DNA of 64,000 nt. It comes from Chrysogorgia sp. JL179-B06 (Eukaryota; Cnidaria; Anthozoa; Scleralcyonacea; Chrysogorgiidae). Positions within the stretch are counted from its first letter, which is position 1; every line of letters begins with the position of its first letter. Under the pieces are notes generated by a model. The model had not been told where the DNA came from, did not search any database, and worked only from the letters and a program-made list of their open reading frames with translations. The DNA is taken from the NCBI GenBank assembly GCA_035772405.1, contig JAYKKM010000381.1, forward strand, positions 618,001 through 682,000. The letters run 5' to 3'. Position numbers and translations under genes: made by a program. Positions 45,720 to 56,310 of this stretch are shown piece after piece.

Positions 45720-46440
45720 AACATCATGGGATCTACCATTCGATCTAAACCCGCTGCGTACAACCTTGGAGTGATCATGGACAAGCAGCTTCAGTTGACG
45801 AATCATATATAAATACCATATGTAAATCAGCTTTCTTTGCGATCAGGAATATTGGTAGAATGCGGAAACATCTTGACAGAGAAAATTGAGAAAGCCACTA
45901 TAGTACACGCATTTGTATCGTCAAGACTAGATTCTTGTAACAGTATTCTTGTTGGGCTTCCGGATAACGAAATTACTAAACTTCAGCGCATCCAAAATGC
46001 CGCTGCTAGACTGGTAACAGGCGCGGAGAAGTATGATTGTGCTACAGCGCCTTCTATTGGCTACCTGTTAGTGCCAGGATAGATTATAAGATTCTTCTAC
46101 TTTCTACATAATCAGGCTCCAGAATATACATCACAGAACTCCTAACGCCATATAAGCCTTTAAGTCAATAAGGTCTACAAACCAATATTTACCATTAGTT
46201 CCTCAATCGAAAACAACGAATTACGCAGGGACTGATCATTTACAGTTGCTTCTGCTAAACTTTGGAACTTTTTACCACTAACTATTAGAAACTTAGATTC
46301 AGTTGCTAGTTTTAAATCTTCTCTGAAGATTGTCATGCATATCTTTTTGAAAAACATTTTTATTAATGAGAAACGTTTTGATTGTTTTAGTTTAGTTGTA
46401 TTTACTTAATCTAGAATTTTCTTTACTATACAATGTAAAG
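45720..46440 (+). pseudogene. L2-like LINE 3' remnant
   Basis: Reading across frameshifts gives FVSSRLDSCNSILVGLPDNE, then TKLQRIQNAAARLVTG, ILLLTFKALNGLAPEYI and AKLWNFLPLTIRNLDSV. This is the standard L2/CR1 C-terminal order. Several frame breaks make it inactive. Confidence 0.75.
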
Positions 46441-46457
46441 CAATGAGAATTGTGTGA

Positions 46458-46525
46458 TGCTCTATTATACATTATTATATATTATTATATATTATTATAT
46501 ATTATTATATATTATTATATATTAC
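46458..46525. repeat. ATTATAT microsatellite
   Basis: Direct repeats of TATTATATAT just upstream of the bHLH gene. Confidence 0.9.
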
Positions 46526-46691
46526 TGTTCACCTCCATCAGGGCCTTACACGCTTGTCAATAAAATGGCAATCGTATATATACGACAATCGTATCGTTCA
46601 GACAAGCCATAACGTAACCAACCATGACTTGCTCTGCGGGTATGTTTCAGTGGCCTAAATATTTACATTGTCGTGGTGTTTCGTTTAGAAA

Positions 46692-47474
46692 ATGCTCAAG
46701 CTTGGTCACACCATGCATGTCGCTGCATCAGTCGTCCAAGCCACACATCCAGTAACGTTTGTCGATGTTCCAGCTCCATCTCCTAACCGGCCGACATCCC
46801 TGCATGGCGAAGTTGCGCGTGAGAATATCGGTTGGCAAGTCGACTGCGAATTTCTACAAGATAGTTTTCAAATTAACGAGTTCCTTCCTGATGTATTCAC
46901 CGACGAAGACAATGATCTTCATCAAGAAATTACCGACAAGATTAGTGTTAAACAGTGCTGTACCGCAAATGGGATCGTTACTCCCGAGCATGGATGGGGC
47001 GTGCGCGGTGAATTAGGGTCAAAACTAATTGAACCTCAAGAAATCTCTTCCGATCGCTATGTTTCGCGAGAGCATTGTCTCACGCCAAAACTGAAGGCCA
47101 CGTGTTCTCCGGAATCGTCAAAAAAGTCGCTGCCTTCGACTGGGTACAGCAGAAAACGCGAAAAAGCGAACAGGCGAGAGAAGCAAAGAATTGTGGTGAT
47201 GAAAAACGCAATGAACGTCTTGAAGAATGCCATTCCGACGGCGCGTGAAAAAACGAAAGTTACAAAACTGGAAATTTTGAAACTGGCACAGGAGTACATC
47301 AGTTCGTTAGCGGTGCAACTGCTGGAGAATTCTGGGGAAGAGGGTTGCGAAGATGAAATGGCGTTGTGCCAACCGCTCGTTTTCGACCAAGAAGGTCTGT
47401 TTGTTTATTGCGACTACTCGCAGCGGGAATACGAAGTGACAATGGGCAACTCGTGGGATAGCTTGGCGTTGTAG
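46692..47474 (+). CDS. bHLH transcription factor, single exon
   Basis: A complete 260-codon ORF with an in-frame TAG just before the ATG and a stop at 47472-47474, so it needs no intron. Residues 153-211 are a basic helix-loop-helix domain: basic region KREKANRREKQR (with the Glu that contacts the E-box), helix 1 IVVMKNAMNVLKNAIP, a short loop, and helix 2 KVTKLEILKLAQEYISSL. The N-terminal 150 residues are acidic and Ser/Pro-rich without a recognised domain; the last 45 are acidic and aromatic. It looks like a group A (tissue-specific, E-protein partner) bHLH, but it does not fit one named family closely, so I give no symbol. It should bind E-boxes as a heterodimer in the nucleus. Confidence 0.88.
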   Translation: MLKLGHTMHVAASVVQATHPVTFVDVPAPSPNRPTSLHGEVARENIGWQVDCEFLQDSFQINEFLPDVFTDEDNDLHQEITDKISVKQCCTANGIVTPEHGWGVRGELGSKLIEPQEISSDRYVSREHCLTPKLKATCSPESSKKSLPSTGYSRKREKANRREKQRIVVMKNAMNVLKNAIPTAREKTKVTKLEILKLAQEYISSLAVQLLENSGEEGCEDEMALCQPLVFDQEGLFVYCDYSQREYEVTMGNSWDSLAL

Positions 47475-48186
47475 GTGAAAGGCAACTAGTATCTGATTGT
47501 TTCGTTGTTGAGATTGTTGATATTGAAACCCGCTGTGCATTGGCGCGGTCTGACCCGTCACACGTGGCTCGCCATCGCGAGTTTTGAAACATCCCACGGA
47601 AGAACAGGAAGCGCATCCTGTGCAGTTGAATTGTAAAACAAATTCTTATGTTTGCTAAAACAAGTACAATGTTTGCTTCTGCTTTGTCTACGAAGTCGCA
47701 TGTTGATATAAAGAATTATTAACAATAACACATTGTATAGTCCACATGCATGTATTGCCTTCGTTCGGCAGTGTAAACATAGTCTATATTTACATTGGAA
47801 ATACGTATACGCAACAACCCCTCGACCGCCTGTCTTATTTTATAATTATTTCAAAGAATATATAATATGTTTCGCAATCAGAATGGTAAATCGCAAAAGC
47901 CCGTTTCGACTTAGATTTTGAACTTTATCTCCGTCAATATTTGACCGATTTCAATTCTGAAAACAGATTTTGAATTACTGTGACTAACTACATGCATGCC
48001 CTTCGTAAAAATAAAAATAAATGTTTATGTAATTACGCCGTGGATACAGGTCCGACAAAATTTCAATAATCGTAACCCTAAAAAACCCTAATCCTAACCC
48101 TAACCAAACCCTAAATATCCCTACAAATTTTCGGGCCTCACGGCATAGAAATTTACCGGCCATGTTTGTATATATATATATATATT
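47475..48186. other. Downstream of the bHLH gene; dispersed repeat
   Basis: This includes the probable 3' UTR of the bHLH gene. 47930-48010 matches the dispersed family at 11560-12440 (GACCGATTTCAATTCTGAAA). 48075-48120 has CCTAACCCTAACC-like telomeric repeats. No other gene was seen. Confidence 0.4.
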
Positions 48187-48193
48187 ACAATAT

Positions 48194-48235
48194 CTACAGA
48201 CACGTGTTTCGCTGTTCCACAGCTCATCAGTGTAG
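48194..48235 (-). ncRNA. Type I hammerhead ribozyme, copy 1
   Basis: Minus-strand RNA: stem I CUACA pairs with UGUAG; core CUGAUGA; stem II GCUGU-GGA-ACAGC; core GAA then ACAC/GUGU (stem III, no loop) and C17. Predicted cleavage follows that C (48199), before UGUAG. All invariant core bases are present. The loop-less self-complementary stem III suggests it works as a dimer, as reported for retrozyme and Penelope hammerheads. Confidence 0.9.
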
Positions 48236-48473
48236 CTTGGTACAATCTAGATATGGGCATGAGTACTAATTATACACAAACGATTGCCAGTGACAACCGC
48301 TTGTGGGATAAACAGCGGTCATGCGCACATCCAGAGAGCGTGAAGCGGTATAGGGCCAGAGTGCTCAAACTACCACAAGGGTAGTGGGCGTTGCATTATC
48401 GCTAAAGGACACCTACACCAACTTCACAGAGTGCTCAACAACACCGAAGTGAAGGAGCGTAATAGTACAATAT

Positions 48474-48515
48474 CTACAGACACGTGTTTCGCTGTTCCAC
48501 AGCTCATCAGTGTAG
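48474..48515 (-). ncRNA. Type I hammerhead ribozyme, copy 2
   Basis: Identical to copy 1, exactly 280 bp away. Two self-cleavage sites in one transcript would release a 280-nt monomer with ends suited to circularisation. Confidence 0.9.
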
Positions 48516-48845
48516 CTTGGTACAATCTAGATATGGGCATGAGTACTAATTATACACAAACGATTGCCAGTGACAACCGCTTGTGGGATAAACAGCGGTC
48601 ATGCGCACATCCAGAGAGCGTGAAGCGGTATAGGGCCAGAGTGCTCAAACTACCACAAGGGTAGTGGGCGTTGCATTATATATAATATATATATTATATA
48701 TATATATATATATAATAGGTAATATTTGGCATTTCACTCGATTGAACTACTGTACATGTTCTAAGGATTTGTGGTGAAGGAAAATTTCGAGTGTTGGAAT
48801 ATATACATTTTAAGACCAAACCGGGACACAAACTTGTCCCACAAG

Positions 48846-49055
48846 CGGTTGTCACCAGACAACCTAGTTTGAGCACTCTGGCCCTACACCGCTTCACGCT
48901 CTCTGGATGTGCGCATGACCGCTGTTTGTCCCACAAGCCGTAGCGGTTGTCACTGGCAATCGCTTGGGTATAATTATGCCCATATCTAGATTGCACCAAG
49001 CTACACTGATGAGCTGTGGAACTGGAACGAACAGCGAAACGCGTGTCTGTAGATT

Positions 49056-49058
<3 letters not shown>
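48846..49058 (+). mobile_element. Inverted retrozyme copy
   Basis: Diverged reverse-oriented copy of the 280-bp unit (GTTTGAGCACTCTGGCCCTA, then CGCTTCACGCTCTCTGGATG). A small internal duplication of the CCCACAAGC/CGGTTGTCA segment lies at its left. Confidence 0.8.
49001..49052 (+). ncRNA. Hammerhead ribozyme with enlarged loop 2
   Basis: CUACA, CUGAUGA, stem II GCUGU/ACAGC closing a longer loop (GGAACUGGAACGA), GAAA, stem III ACGC/GUGU with one G-U pair, C17, UGUAG. The core is complete, so it may still cleave. Confidence 0.8.
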
Positions 49059-49062
<4 letters not shown>

Positions 49063-49094
<32 letters not shown>

Positions 49095-49210
49095 TAATTA
49101 AAATGCTTTTACAAGTGAAAACCTTCGTCTCCTTTACTTTTACCTTATATGTATATATATGTTATATATATATTATTACCATATATATGTATATATATAT
49201 GTATATATAT
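49063..49210. repeat. (AT)n tracts and AT-rich DNA
   Basis: TA dinucleotide runs at 49061-49090 and 49145-49210, between retrozyme copies. Confidence 0.85.
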
Positions 49211-49345
49211 ATAGTACAATCTACATGAGACACATGTTTCATCTCATCAGTGTAGCTCGGTACAATCTAGACATGGCATGAGAACTATTTGTCCCACAAG
49301 CGATTGTGGGATAATAGCAGTCATGCTATTATATCATACTAGGAC
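49211..49345 (-). mobile_element. Degraded retrozyme copy
   Basis: CUACA-CUGAUGA (49242-49253) and GAAACAUGUGUC are present, but stem II is reduced to GAU, so the ribozyme (49219-49253) is probably dead. The body is truncated after GGATAATAGCAGTCATGC. Confidence 0.7.
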
Positions 49346-49487
49346 AAAGTGCACGAAAATTACAAAATAAAAAATGGCTTGTAGTAGATTACTAACCAGA
49401 CTGTCACTTTGTTTGTGTATTTTTAGTAAGACTATTTGCACAATGTATAATAAAACAATTATTGGATTCAGCTTACGCATGATATTT

Positions 49488-49566
49488 AACAATTATCCAG
49501 ACCTCGGTCAATGTTATCCACATCAGCATTCGGCAGATAACATTGACCTTGGTCTGGATAATTCTT
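49488..49566. repeat. Long hairpin
   Basis: AATTATCCAGACCTCGGTCA ATGTTATC folds on GATAACATTGACCTTGGTCT GGATAATT with a 17-base loop and one mismatch. Confidence 0.9.
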
Positions 49567-50028
49567 GGTATCATGCTCTGTGAATTAAAGACAATACCCC
49601 ACTGTTTAGGATTTTCATGATTATCGTTTCGGGCCCCTTATTTGGCCCGGGCCCTGGGGAAGTTGGCCCGGCTACCCCTCACTCTCAGCAGAGCTGGGTG
49701 CTGCTCACTCCTGGGTGTTAAAGGGTTAATTGAATTGATCACAGTCATATTTGAAATGGTTCAAGGCTGATTGTGAGGCTGGCCTCATGACAAGTAAGAA
49801 ATGAGGAAATACAGGCCATATATTAGTGACTACTTACTACATATTAAGCAAAGCAATGTTTCTCAGAGGGAGTTTAACATAATACAAGAAAGGAAATTAC
49901 ACAAGGAATGATGATAGTATAGTCATAATATAATATAGTCACTAATAGTTTGTAATTGGTATTAATTTTATTGGCTATTCCAAAATTTATCTTCCCCTCC
50001 TGTTGAGGCAGCCTCCCCCACAGGCAAA
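49567..50028. other. No gene recognised
   Basis: 49635-49700 is GC-rich (GGGCCCCTTATTTGGCCCGG) and may be a transposon end. Otherwise featureless. Confidence 0.3.
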
Positions 50029-50166
50029 TCTGTGGCTTCTTTTTTCCAAGTCAAATAGCTTCCAAGTATAAGGGAAGGAGCTGTGCCTTGCCCCCATGCT
50101 CTCGTTAATTTCTCTGGCTCGGCCAAAATATCTTAGAAGCTATTTGACTCGGAAAAAAGAAGCCAC
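50029..50166. mobile_element. Inverted-repeat element
   Basis: TGTGGCTTCTTTTTTCCAAG, then TCAAATAGCTTC, is inverted as GAAGCTATTTGACTCGGAAA and onward. Centre GAGCTGTGCCTTGCCCCCATG. Confidence 0.8.
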
Positions 50167-51536
50167 ACTGCCCTGGAATTTCTTTTACTCCTCCCCCTGG
50201 AATTCTACGAACTTTCCAGAAACACATACTGATACAGCCTCCCCTAGAATTTTCACTCACTGTGTTTGTTTCTCAATCTGAGTACACACCTGAGTAACTT
50301 TAGTCGATTTTGACAGTTCATCTGCTTCAGAAGTGTTAAATTCCATCTTAAATTCACTTATATTCCCATAAACGAGCCATTTATTGGTGATTTATCGTAA
50401 ATATGCTCGCCAAACACTCAAACATGTGAATTTCAAACATAATTTATGCAACATTAGCTCCGCTGACCATGTAGAGTGCAGACCCAATCGCCTCACACCC
50501 ATCTATGTATTTTTATTAGTATGTCACATAGACGTGTCCAATAAAGCTGTTAAACATAACTCATAGAACGTGCTTTATATATTTTGTAAATCATTCATGT
50601 TAATTTTCGGGTGGTGGTTGTTGTTGTTGTTGAGTGTTCTTGAAGAAGCATAATGAAGATATATATCTAGTATCCCAAATTGTTTAGAATACTGAGCGAC
50701 TTTGCCCTTTTTTGCGTTCACCTGCCTTCCAAATTTTCTAGTTGCGCCCCTGATAATGTAGGGCCGGAATGCCGTTGAATACATTATACAGCAGTGAGTT
50801 TTGCTGACGTGTCGGGTACGAGGTTGCCCTACGGTAGGAAAACATACATCATAAAAATACATGAAAGGGGCAATAATACATATATACATAAAAGTTTAAG
50901 CCCGATGACAGGGGCAGTCGCGCACAAGCGACCATATGCGACAATGTCTATATCAAAAGTATTATTAAGTAAAGAAAAATATAAGTTACAAAGAAAACCT
51001 TAAAAGAAGCAGCACTATGGAAACTGTATGTAATGGTGCTAACTTGCAAATAAAGTTCCAGGGTTTAACAATCCTGACACGCGTGTAGCATCTTTTACAA
51101 GGCAGAGTGCGTTTGAGTATGTAAACTATATACATTAACAACATACTCGGGCCTTAAGACTAGTATTTGTCAGAACAAAATATTATTCTTCAGCAGTCTC
51201 CGGCAGAAAATGCGGAAAACCGCTGAAAGTTGGAGGTCTGAGAAGCCTGTGAGTTTTGCCAGATTTGCAAATGGTATATTGCGTACTACAACAGGCGATT
51301 AATTATCTGTTTATCTAATGTCTAAGTAAGTATATATTAGCAAGTATTAGAGGTCTCACAAAAAGGGCAGGGTTGCAACCCCCCCTAGTTGCACCCCTGA
51401 TTATTAAGTTAACAGGCGGAGGGCAATTGTCCCCAAAATGAATTATATATATTTCATATATATAATTAATGAGAAACGTAAATTTCAAACAAAATCATTA
51501 AAATATAGAGCCGATGCCCTTTATTTTTCGGGCAAA
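50167..51536. other. No gene recognised
   Basis: Fragments such as TTCTAGTTGCGCCCCTGATA (50735) and CTAGTTGCACCCCTGATTAT (51385) look like matching transposon ends in direct orientation. No exon could be supported. Confidence 0.3.
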
Positions 51537-53002
51537 AAAATAAACTATGTAGCCGGAAGCTACTGATTGGTCAATACCTGTGTTTGGAACAGGCCATCCA
51601 TGGAAATTTCCCGCCAAAAATTTCCTTACGTTTTGCTGCTCGTTCTCTTGTATTATTTTATAAAAGAAATACCTAATGGCTTTTCCGTGTTTGGATACTG
51701 TTATCCAAACACTTGGGAAGTTGCTCGACTTTCGAAAAGCTAAAAAACACTCGCCTAGCGGCTCGTGTTTTTTACGCTTTTCTCCAGTCTCGCAACGATA
51801 CCTAATGGATTTCCGCGTTTGGATAACGTGATCCAAACACGCGGGATGTTGCGAGACTTGAGAAAAGCGTAAAAAAACACGAGCCGATAGGCGAGTGTTT
51901 TTCGCTTTTCGAAAGTCGAGCAACATCCCAAGTGTTTGGATCACGTTATCCAAACACGGAAACCCATTAGGTATTTATTTTATAAAATAACCACAGAGAA
52001 ATATCACTAAAAGTTATTATAATTAGATCAACTTTGCAATTCTCCCCAAAACCATCAACTACCAATCAGGGGAGGTCTTTCATGTTCTTCTAAGCTTATC
52101 GGCCAATCATGGATAGCTTTCTATTGACGCTGACGACAGCAAAGAGCCGAAAATAAGCTTGATCGGTAAAAACATCAGGAAAACAGCTTGGAAAGATGAA
52201 AGAGATATATTTCCAGATGGATTTAATCACAAAAATATGCCGTTTAACTTTATGTTGGATTGCTGCAGATGTAAAGTGATGTTGTGAGTTTGCCTAGCCT
52301 TCATATTCTACAACACAGAATCTTTTTTGTGGTTTTCTCTCACTGTCGAAGTGTTGTTCGGTGATTTTTTGTTGGCTACAAGAACAAAATGAATAGTTTC
52401 TTCGTAAATATCCTACCCGACGAGAGGTAAATTAAACATTTTACACCTTTTCCATGTTCTCTTGGTGGACTATGTCCATAAAAATGTTGTCTTTTTGGGT
52501 TTTATTGAATGGTTTTCTCTCACTGTCGAAGTGTTGTTCGGTGATTTTTTGTTGACTACAGGAACAAAATAAATGGTTTCTTCGTAAATATCCTGCCCGA
52601 CGAGAACTAAAATAAACATTTTACACCATTTCCATGTTTTCTTGGTAGACTACAGGTATGTCTATAAAAGTGTTGTCTTTTTTGGGTTTTATTGAAATTT
52701 TCAATAAGGTAAACTTCGCCTTCATAAATTATACGGAAATTCTCGTTCGCTTTAGCGTTGCTTTGTCCACTTTAAATACTAATAATTTCCTATATATTTT
52801 CGGCCTATTTTTGCAAAATCTTGTGAGATTGCTATATTTTATTTATAGTTATTGTGCATACTATGTAGAATGTAAAAACGATGATGATTTGATTAATTTT
52901 GTGTGACACGACCTCAAAATTCCCGTGTTTGGATAACCTGATCCAAACACGGGTATTAGCCAATCAGAACACGCGTAGCACACTTGTTATTTTATAACAC
53001 AT
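51537..53002. mobile_element. Composite palindromic element with GTGTTTGGAT arms
   Basis: 51540-51985 contains four CGTGTTTGGAT..ATCCAAACACG units and two opposed centres (CACTCGCCTAGCGGCTCGTG and CACGAGCCGATAGGCGAGTG). The right end (52918-53002) repeats the motif with CCAATCAG and GTTATTTTATAACA. The two ends are inverted, so 51537-53002 may be one 1.47-kb element. Its inside has a 180-bp tandem duplication (52331-52500 and 52510-52680, TCTCACTGTCGAAGTGTTGT). No transposase was seen. Confidence 0.65.
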
Positions 53003-54370
53003 TGTCCCACATCAAGAAGAGAACAAATGCAATTTTCTAACTGGCTCTGCGGCCAGAAACGTCTTTTTATTCCAGTCATCTTTTACATCAATGAAAGCAA
53101 AGTTAATATTACATATGTCAGTATACAAGTTAATTATATAAATGCAATAATATATAAATGATCAATCTGTCTAGTCTCTAAAATGGGACAGTGCAAAGAT
53201 AAATGTGCAAAAATGTAAAATGGCCGTTCGTTATATAGTTATTTAACACAAAAACATTCGTAAATATCGGCTATGTGAGCAAGCGATATAGGGAAGGTTA
53301 CTCGGTCAAATTCATTAATAATTCATGAGAATTTTACTCAATCAGACAGCTCCATTCTGTCACGTGAATGCGCTGTGAAACACTAGTGTTTTTTCGTCAA
53401 ACAATAGCGTTTCATTTATGTTAATTAAACAAGAAAGACGATACGATTGCAGGTACGTTGTCTTTCATTTGAGAAGCCATTTCAAAAACTCGTTCTGCGT
53501 GTTTGATCACGATATCAAAACACGAGAAAGCGAATTTGATACCGTGATCAAACACTTGAAAAATATATCACCTCTCGCATTACGTAAATAAATCTTCCGA
53601 TACAATCTCAATGATTAGGTCCCATTTGCAAAGAAAGTAATATGATTATTTATACAGTGAAAAATTCATGCACTTCGATATAAACTCTCATTCTTTAAAC
53701 TATAGAAATTCATATGTAAATGTCCCCCAATTTTACGTTACACTGCATAAAGCCCGTCTATCTTTGGGATTATGTAACGAAATAATGAAATTGTGCATGT
53801 GTATTCATTATATGAAACGAGAGAAGTTAGTTTGAGTTTAGTTTTCGTCAAACAAATTTTCAGAGCTCTCAAGAAAAGCGCGGGAAAAACCGGTTCCAAA
53901 CAGGTTTTTCTTAGAGTCCAAATAATCTACTGAAACAAATCATATCTCAAGAACGAAGTAAAAAGAGTTGTATAAAACAAAAGTAATTATAACTTCTATA
54001 TAGTTCTTTCAAGTAAAAGAGTTTATTTCGAACTGTATATTCATTACACAACCTTTATGTCGCACGAGTGATCAGAACCTAAGTTCTCCTAATAATATCA
54101 ATAATTAAGCAAGCATAGAAGTAATGAGAATATAGGAATTAATCACCAAAGGTAAACGGATATGTTTTTAAAACAACTTCTCCCAACTGCACAGAACGTC
54201 CGTTTATCTGCTGTCAGAACTAACTGGGGCAAGCTATGTTATCACACTGTTGAGGATTGGAACTCTGTCGTTAGATGTAAGAAACCGAATATTACCATTT
54301 CTATTTTCATGTCTAATTATACTTATTTAGTTAGTTTAATGGAACACTCCACCCCAAAAACAAGTGATGC
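53003..54370. other. Repeat-rich, no gene supported
   Basis: A hairpin at 53495-53555 (TGTTTGATCACGATATCAAA). 53640-54060 matches the family at 14030-14290. The plus ORF 54162-54374 (AVRTNWGKLCYHTVEDWNSV) resembles a LINE C-terminus but is too short to assign. Confidence 0.4.
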
Positions 54371-54795
54371 TTAAATGAAAGTTCTTTGTCGCCTTAGAAT
54401 GTGTATTAGTTTTCTTCTAATCTTTTTCGTTTGAGAGAAATTTGGTTTTGTTTATCGTATTTTTGGTGAATTGAAGGCCGCCATTTTTATTCTGATTGCG
54501 GGCGAATGCGGTAACGTCATTGAATGATGAAACCCTTCACAATAGCGTGACCGAATAGCAATGTGCAGGATTTCTATTCACGCTATTGTGAAGGATTGCT
54601 TTGCATAGTATTTCTATCACTCAATAACGTCAAAAATTAATGGGAGCGACCGCATTCGCCCGCAATCAGAACAAAAATGGTGGCCTTCAATTTTCCCAAA
54701 ATACGATAAACAAAACCAAATTTCTGTCAAACTAAAACGATTAGAAGAAAACTAATAACCATTCTTGTTTAAGGCGACAAATAACTTTCATTTAA
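54371..54795. mobile_element. TTAA-ended MITE, family E
   Basis: TTAAATGAAAGTTCTTTGTC is inverted at the right (GACAAATAACTTTCATTTAA). Long arms (GCGGGCGAATGCGGT and complement) meet near CACGCTATTGTGAAGG. Confidence 0.9.
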
Positions 54796-55272
54796 AGGGA
54801 TACTCCAGCCAAAATACAAATGTAGTTCATATGAAAGATCTTACTTACTTTAGTTTATTTCCAAAGTTTCAGCATTCCTATCAATTTAGTTAAGATGATA
54901 TGGCTAGATGAAGTTGGAGAGTTTGTCCAATTTCGACACCATATTTGTTTCTCAAATACGACGTCACTGAGTACTTCTATCTCGTATTATGCCTAAGAAG
55001 CTCCTCTACTTTCCTGCATGAGGAACTAAATAGTTTATTTCGACTAATTTTCATGATCGCCATCAAAACAACTCCACTGCCGATAAAGAATCACTCAATG
55101 ACGTCATATTTTCAAAACCAATATGGCTTCGAAATTGGACAAACTCTGCAACTTCAACTAGCCATATATTCTTAACTACATTGATAGGAACGCTGACACT
55201 TTGGAAATAAACTAAAGTCAGTAAGATCTTTGATACGAACTACATTTGTATTTTGGCTGGAGCATCCTTTAA
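54792..55272. mobile_element. TTAA-ended MITE, family F
   Basis: TTAAAGGGATACTCCAGCCA is inverted at the right (TGGCTGGAGCATCCTTTAA). It shares TTAA 54792-54795 with family E. A piece like its end also lies just left of family E (54337-54365, GGAACACTCCACCCC). TGACGTCA at 55099. Confidence 0.9.
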
Positions 55273-55330
55273 GCAACACCGATTGGGGGGGTGAATTGAC
55301 AATGAATAATTATCATTATGTTTTTAGGAA

Positions 55331-55878
55331 AAAGACTGGATAGGAAACTAGCTGACGTCAGCATGAAAACCTTGCTGAAAATCTTGATATCACGAAGATG
55401 TCACGAGTATGCAGATTTTGCTGAGTTTCTGTTTGACTTCTCCATATTTTCGTATTCAGGTAGCTATATTGAGATTCCAAAAAGTTCCATCGTCTCACAA
55501 ACCTGCCTAAGCCACGACTAAGTGTTCGAGGGAAATGTTGCTCGTCTTTGTTTCAGCTGTTTTCTTTTTGTTGTGAAGAAACTGGCGTCGCATGAACTAC
55601 CGTTGTTTTAGTTGAAATTTGCGACGCATTTTTCACCGTCTAAAGTTGGAACCTTTCGCCTAAAATGAGTAATGGTAGTCGGATATTCCATCGTAAAGTG
55701 GCATTGTTATATTTTTTGGTAGTTTGACTATCATTTTTAGCTGTATTATTGCAAAAAGTTGCGATTTATGTTTGCGACATCACGATTTTCAACTAGGTTT
55801 TCACGCGATCAACTGGTGCCTTAACCAATCAGCACGCTGGAAACGTCACACGTGATCTTAGTTTCCTATCCAGTCTTT
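55331..55878. mobile_element. MITE with AAAGACTGGATAGG ends
   Basis: AAAGACTGGATAGGAAACTA is inverted as TAGTTTCCTATCCAGTCTTT. The inner arms contain GCTGACGTCAGC and GTCACACGTGATC. Noncoding. Confidence 0.8.
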
Positions 55879-56123
55879 CTACTACCATGAGGAAACCTTA
55901 GAAAATTATTGTAATGAATAGGGCTTCCCAATAAAATATTAGTTATCATTAAGAGTTATTAACAATGCTAAATCTTCCAACATATAGACACCCAACAAAT
56001 TGTTACTCTTTTTCTACAACACAAGTTTTCCGTTATTTTATATACAATATACTACAAACATTAATAAGCAACAAAAATCAAAAGGTGCAGATACTTCAAC
56101 AAGTGAGAGATTTTGTGAATTCT
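55879..56123. other. Region just downstream of the NBR1 stop
   Basis: Probable 3' UTR and flank of NBR1. On the minus strand AATAAC/AATAAT-like hexamers are present but no clear AATAAA close to the stop was confirmed. Confidence 0.3.
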
Positions 56124-56310
56124 TCAGTGGCTCGCATGTCGTCCAGCAGACCAGTCATTGTCGTTGTTGTGAAGTAATTCCGTGACAACTTTGGTGACGT
56201 CATCGTTATATTTCTTCAGCAATTCCTCGTTCAATGCGCGATCACAAAAGCCCATCTCGATGAGGTTGTCCATTGGGGCTGCTGTGGGTGGACCCTGTTG
56301 GTCTGTTCCC
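56124..56310 (-). CDS. NBR1: NBR1, last exon (C-terminal UBA domain)
   Basis: The acceptor is TTTCTTCGTCAG and the stop TGA at 56124-56126. It encodes MDNLIEMGFCDRALNEELLK, then KYNDDVTKVVTELLHNNDND and W, which is the ubiquitin-associated domain found at the C-terminus of the selective autophagy receptor NBR1. The conserved MGF loop and the NNNDW-type ending are both present. UBA binds ubiquitin on cargo destined for autophagosomes. The exon begins in phase 0, matching the donor at 57509. A TGACGTCA happens to fall inside (56195). Confidence 0.9.

Larger units (their letters stand above)
48187..48681 (-). mobile_element. Retrozyme-like tandem repeat (280-bp unit, about 1.8 copies)
   Basis: 213 bases (48187-48399) are repeated without a mismatch at 48467-48679, a period of exactly 280 bp. 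Each copy carries a type I hammerhead ribozyme on the minus strand. Tandem units of a few hundred bases with such ribozymes are the mark of animal retrozymes, which are thought to spread as small circular RNAs using other elements' reverse transcriptase (family knowledge). It sits between (TA)n tracts, so target duplications cannot be resolved. No protein is encoded. Confidence 0.85.

Noticed and set aside
52658..52906. 82-codon hydrophobic ORF
   Set aside because: It lies across the edge of a tandem duplication inside a mobile element; composition is explained by AT-rich DNA.
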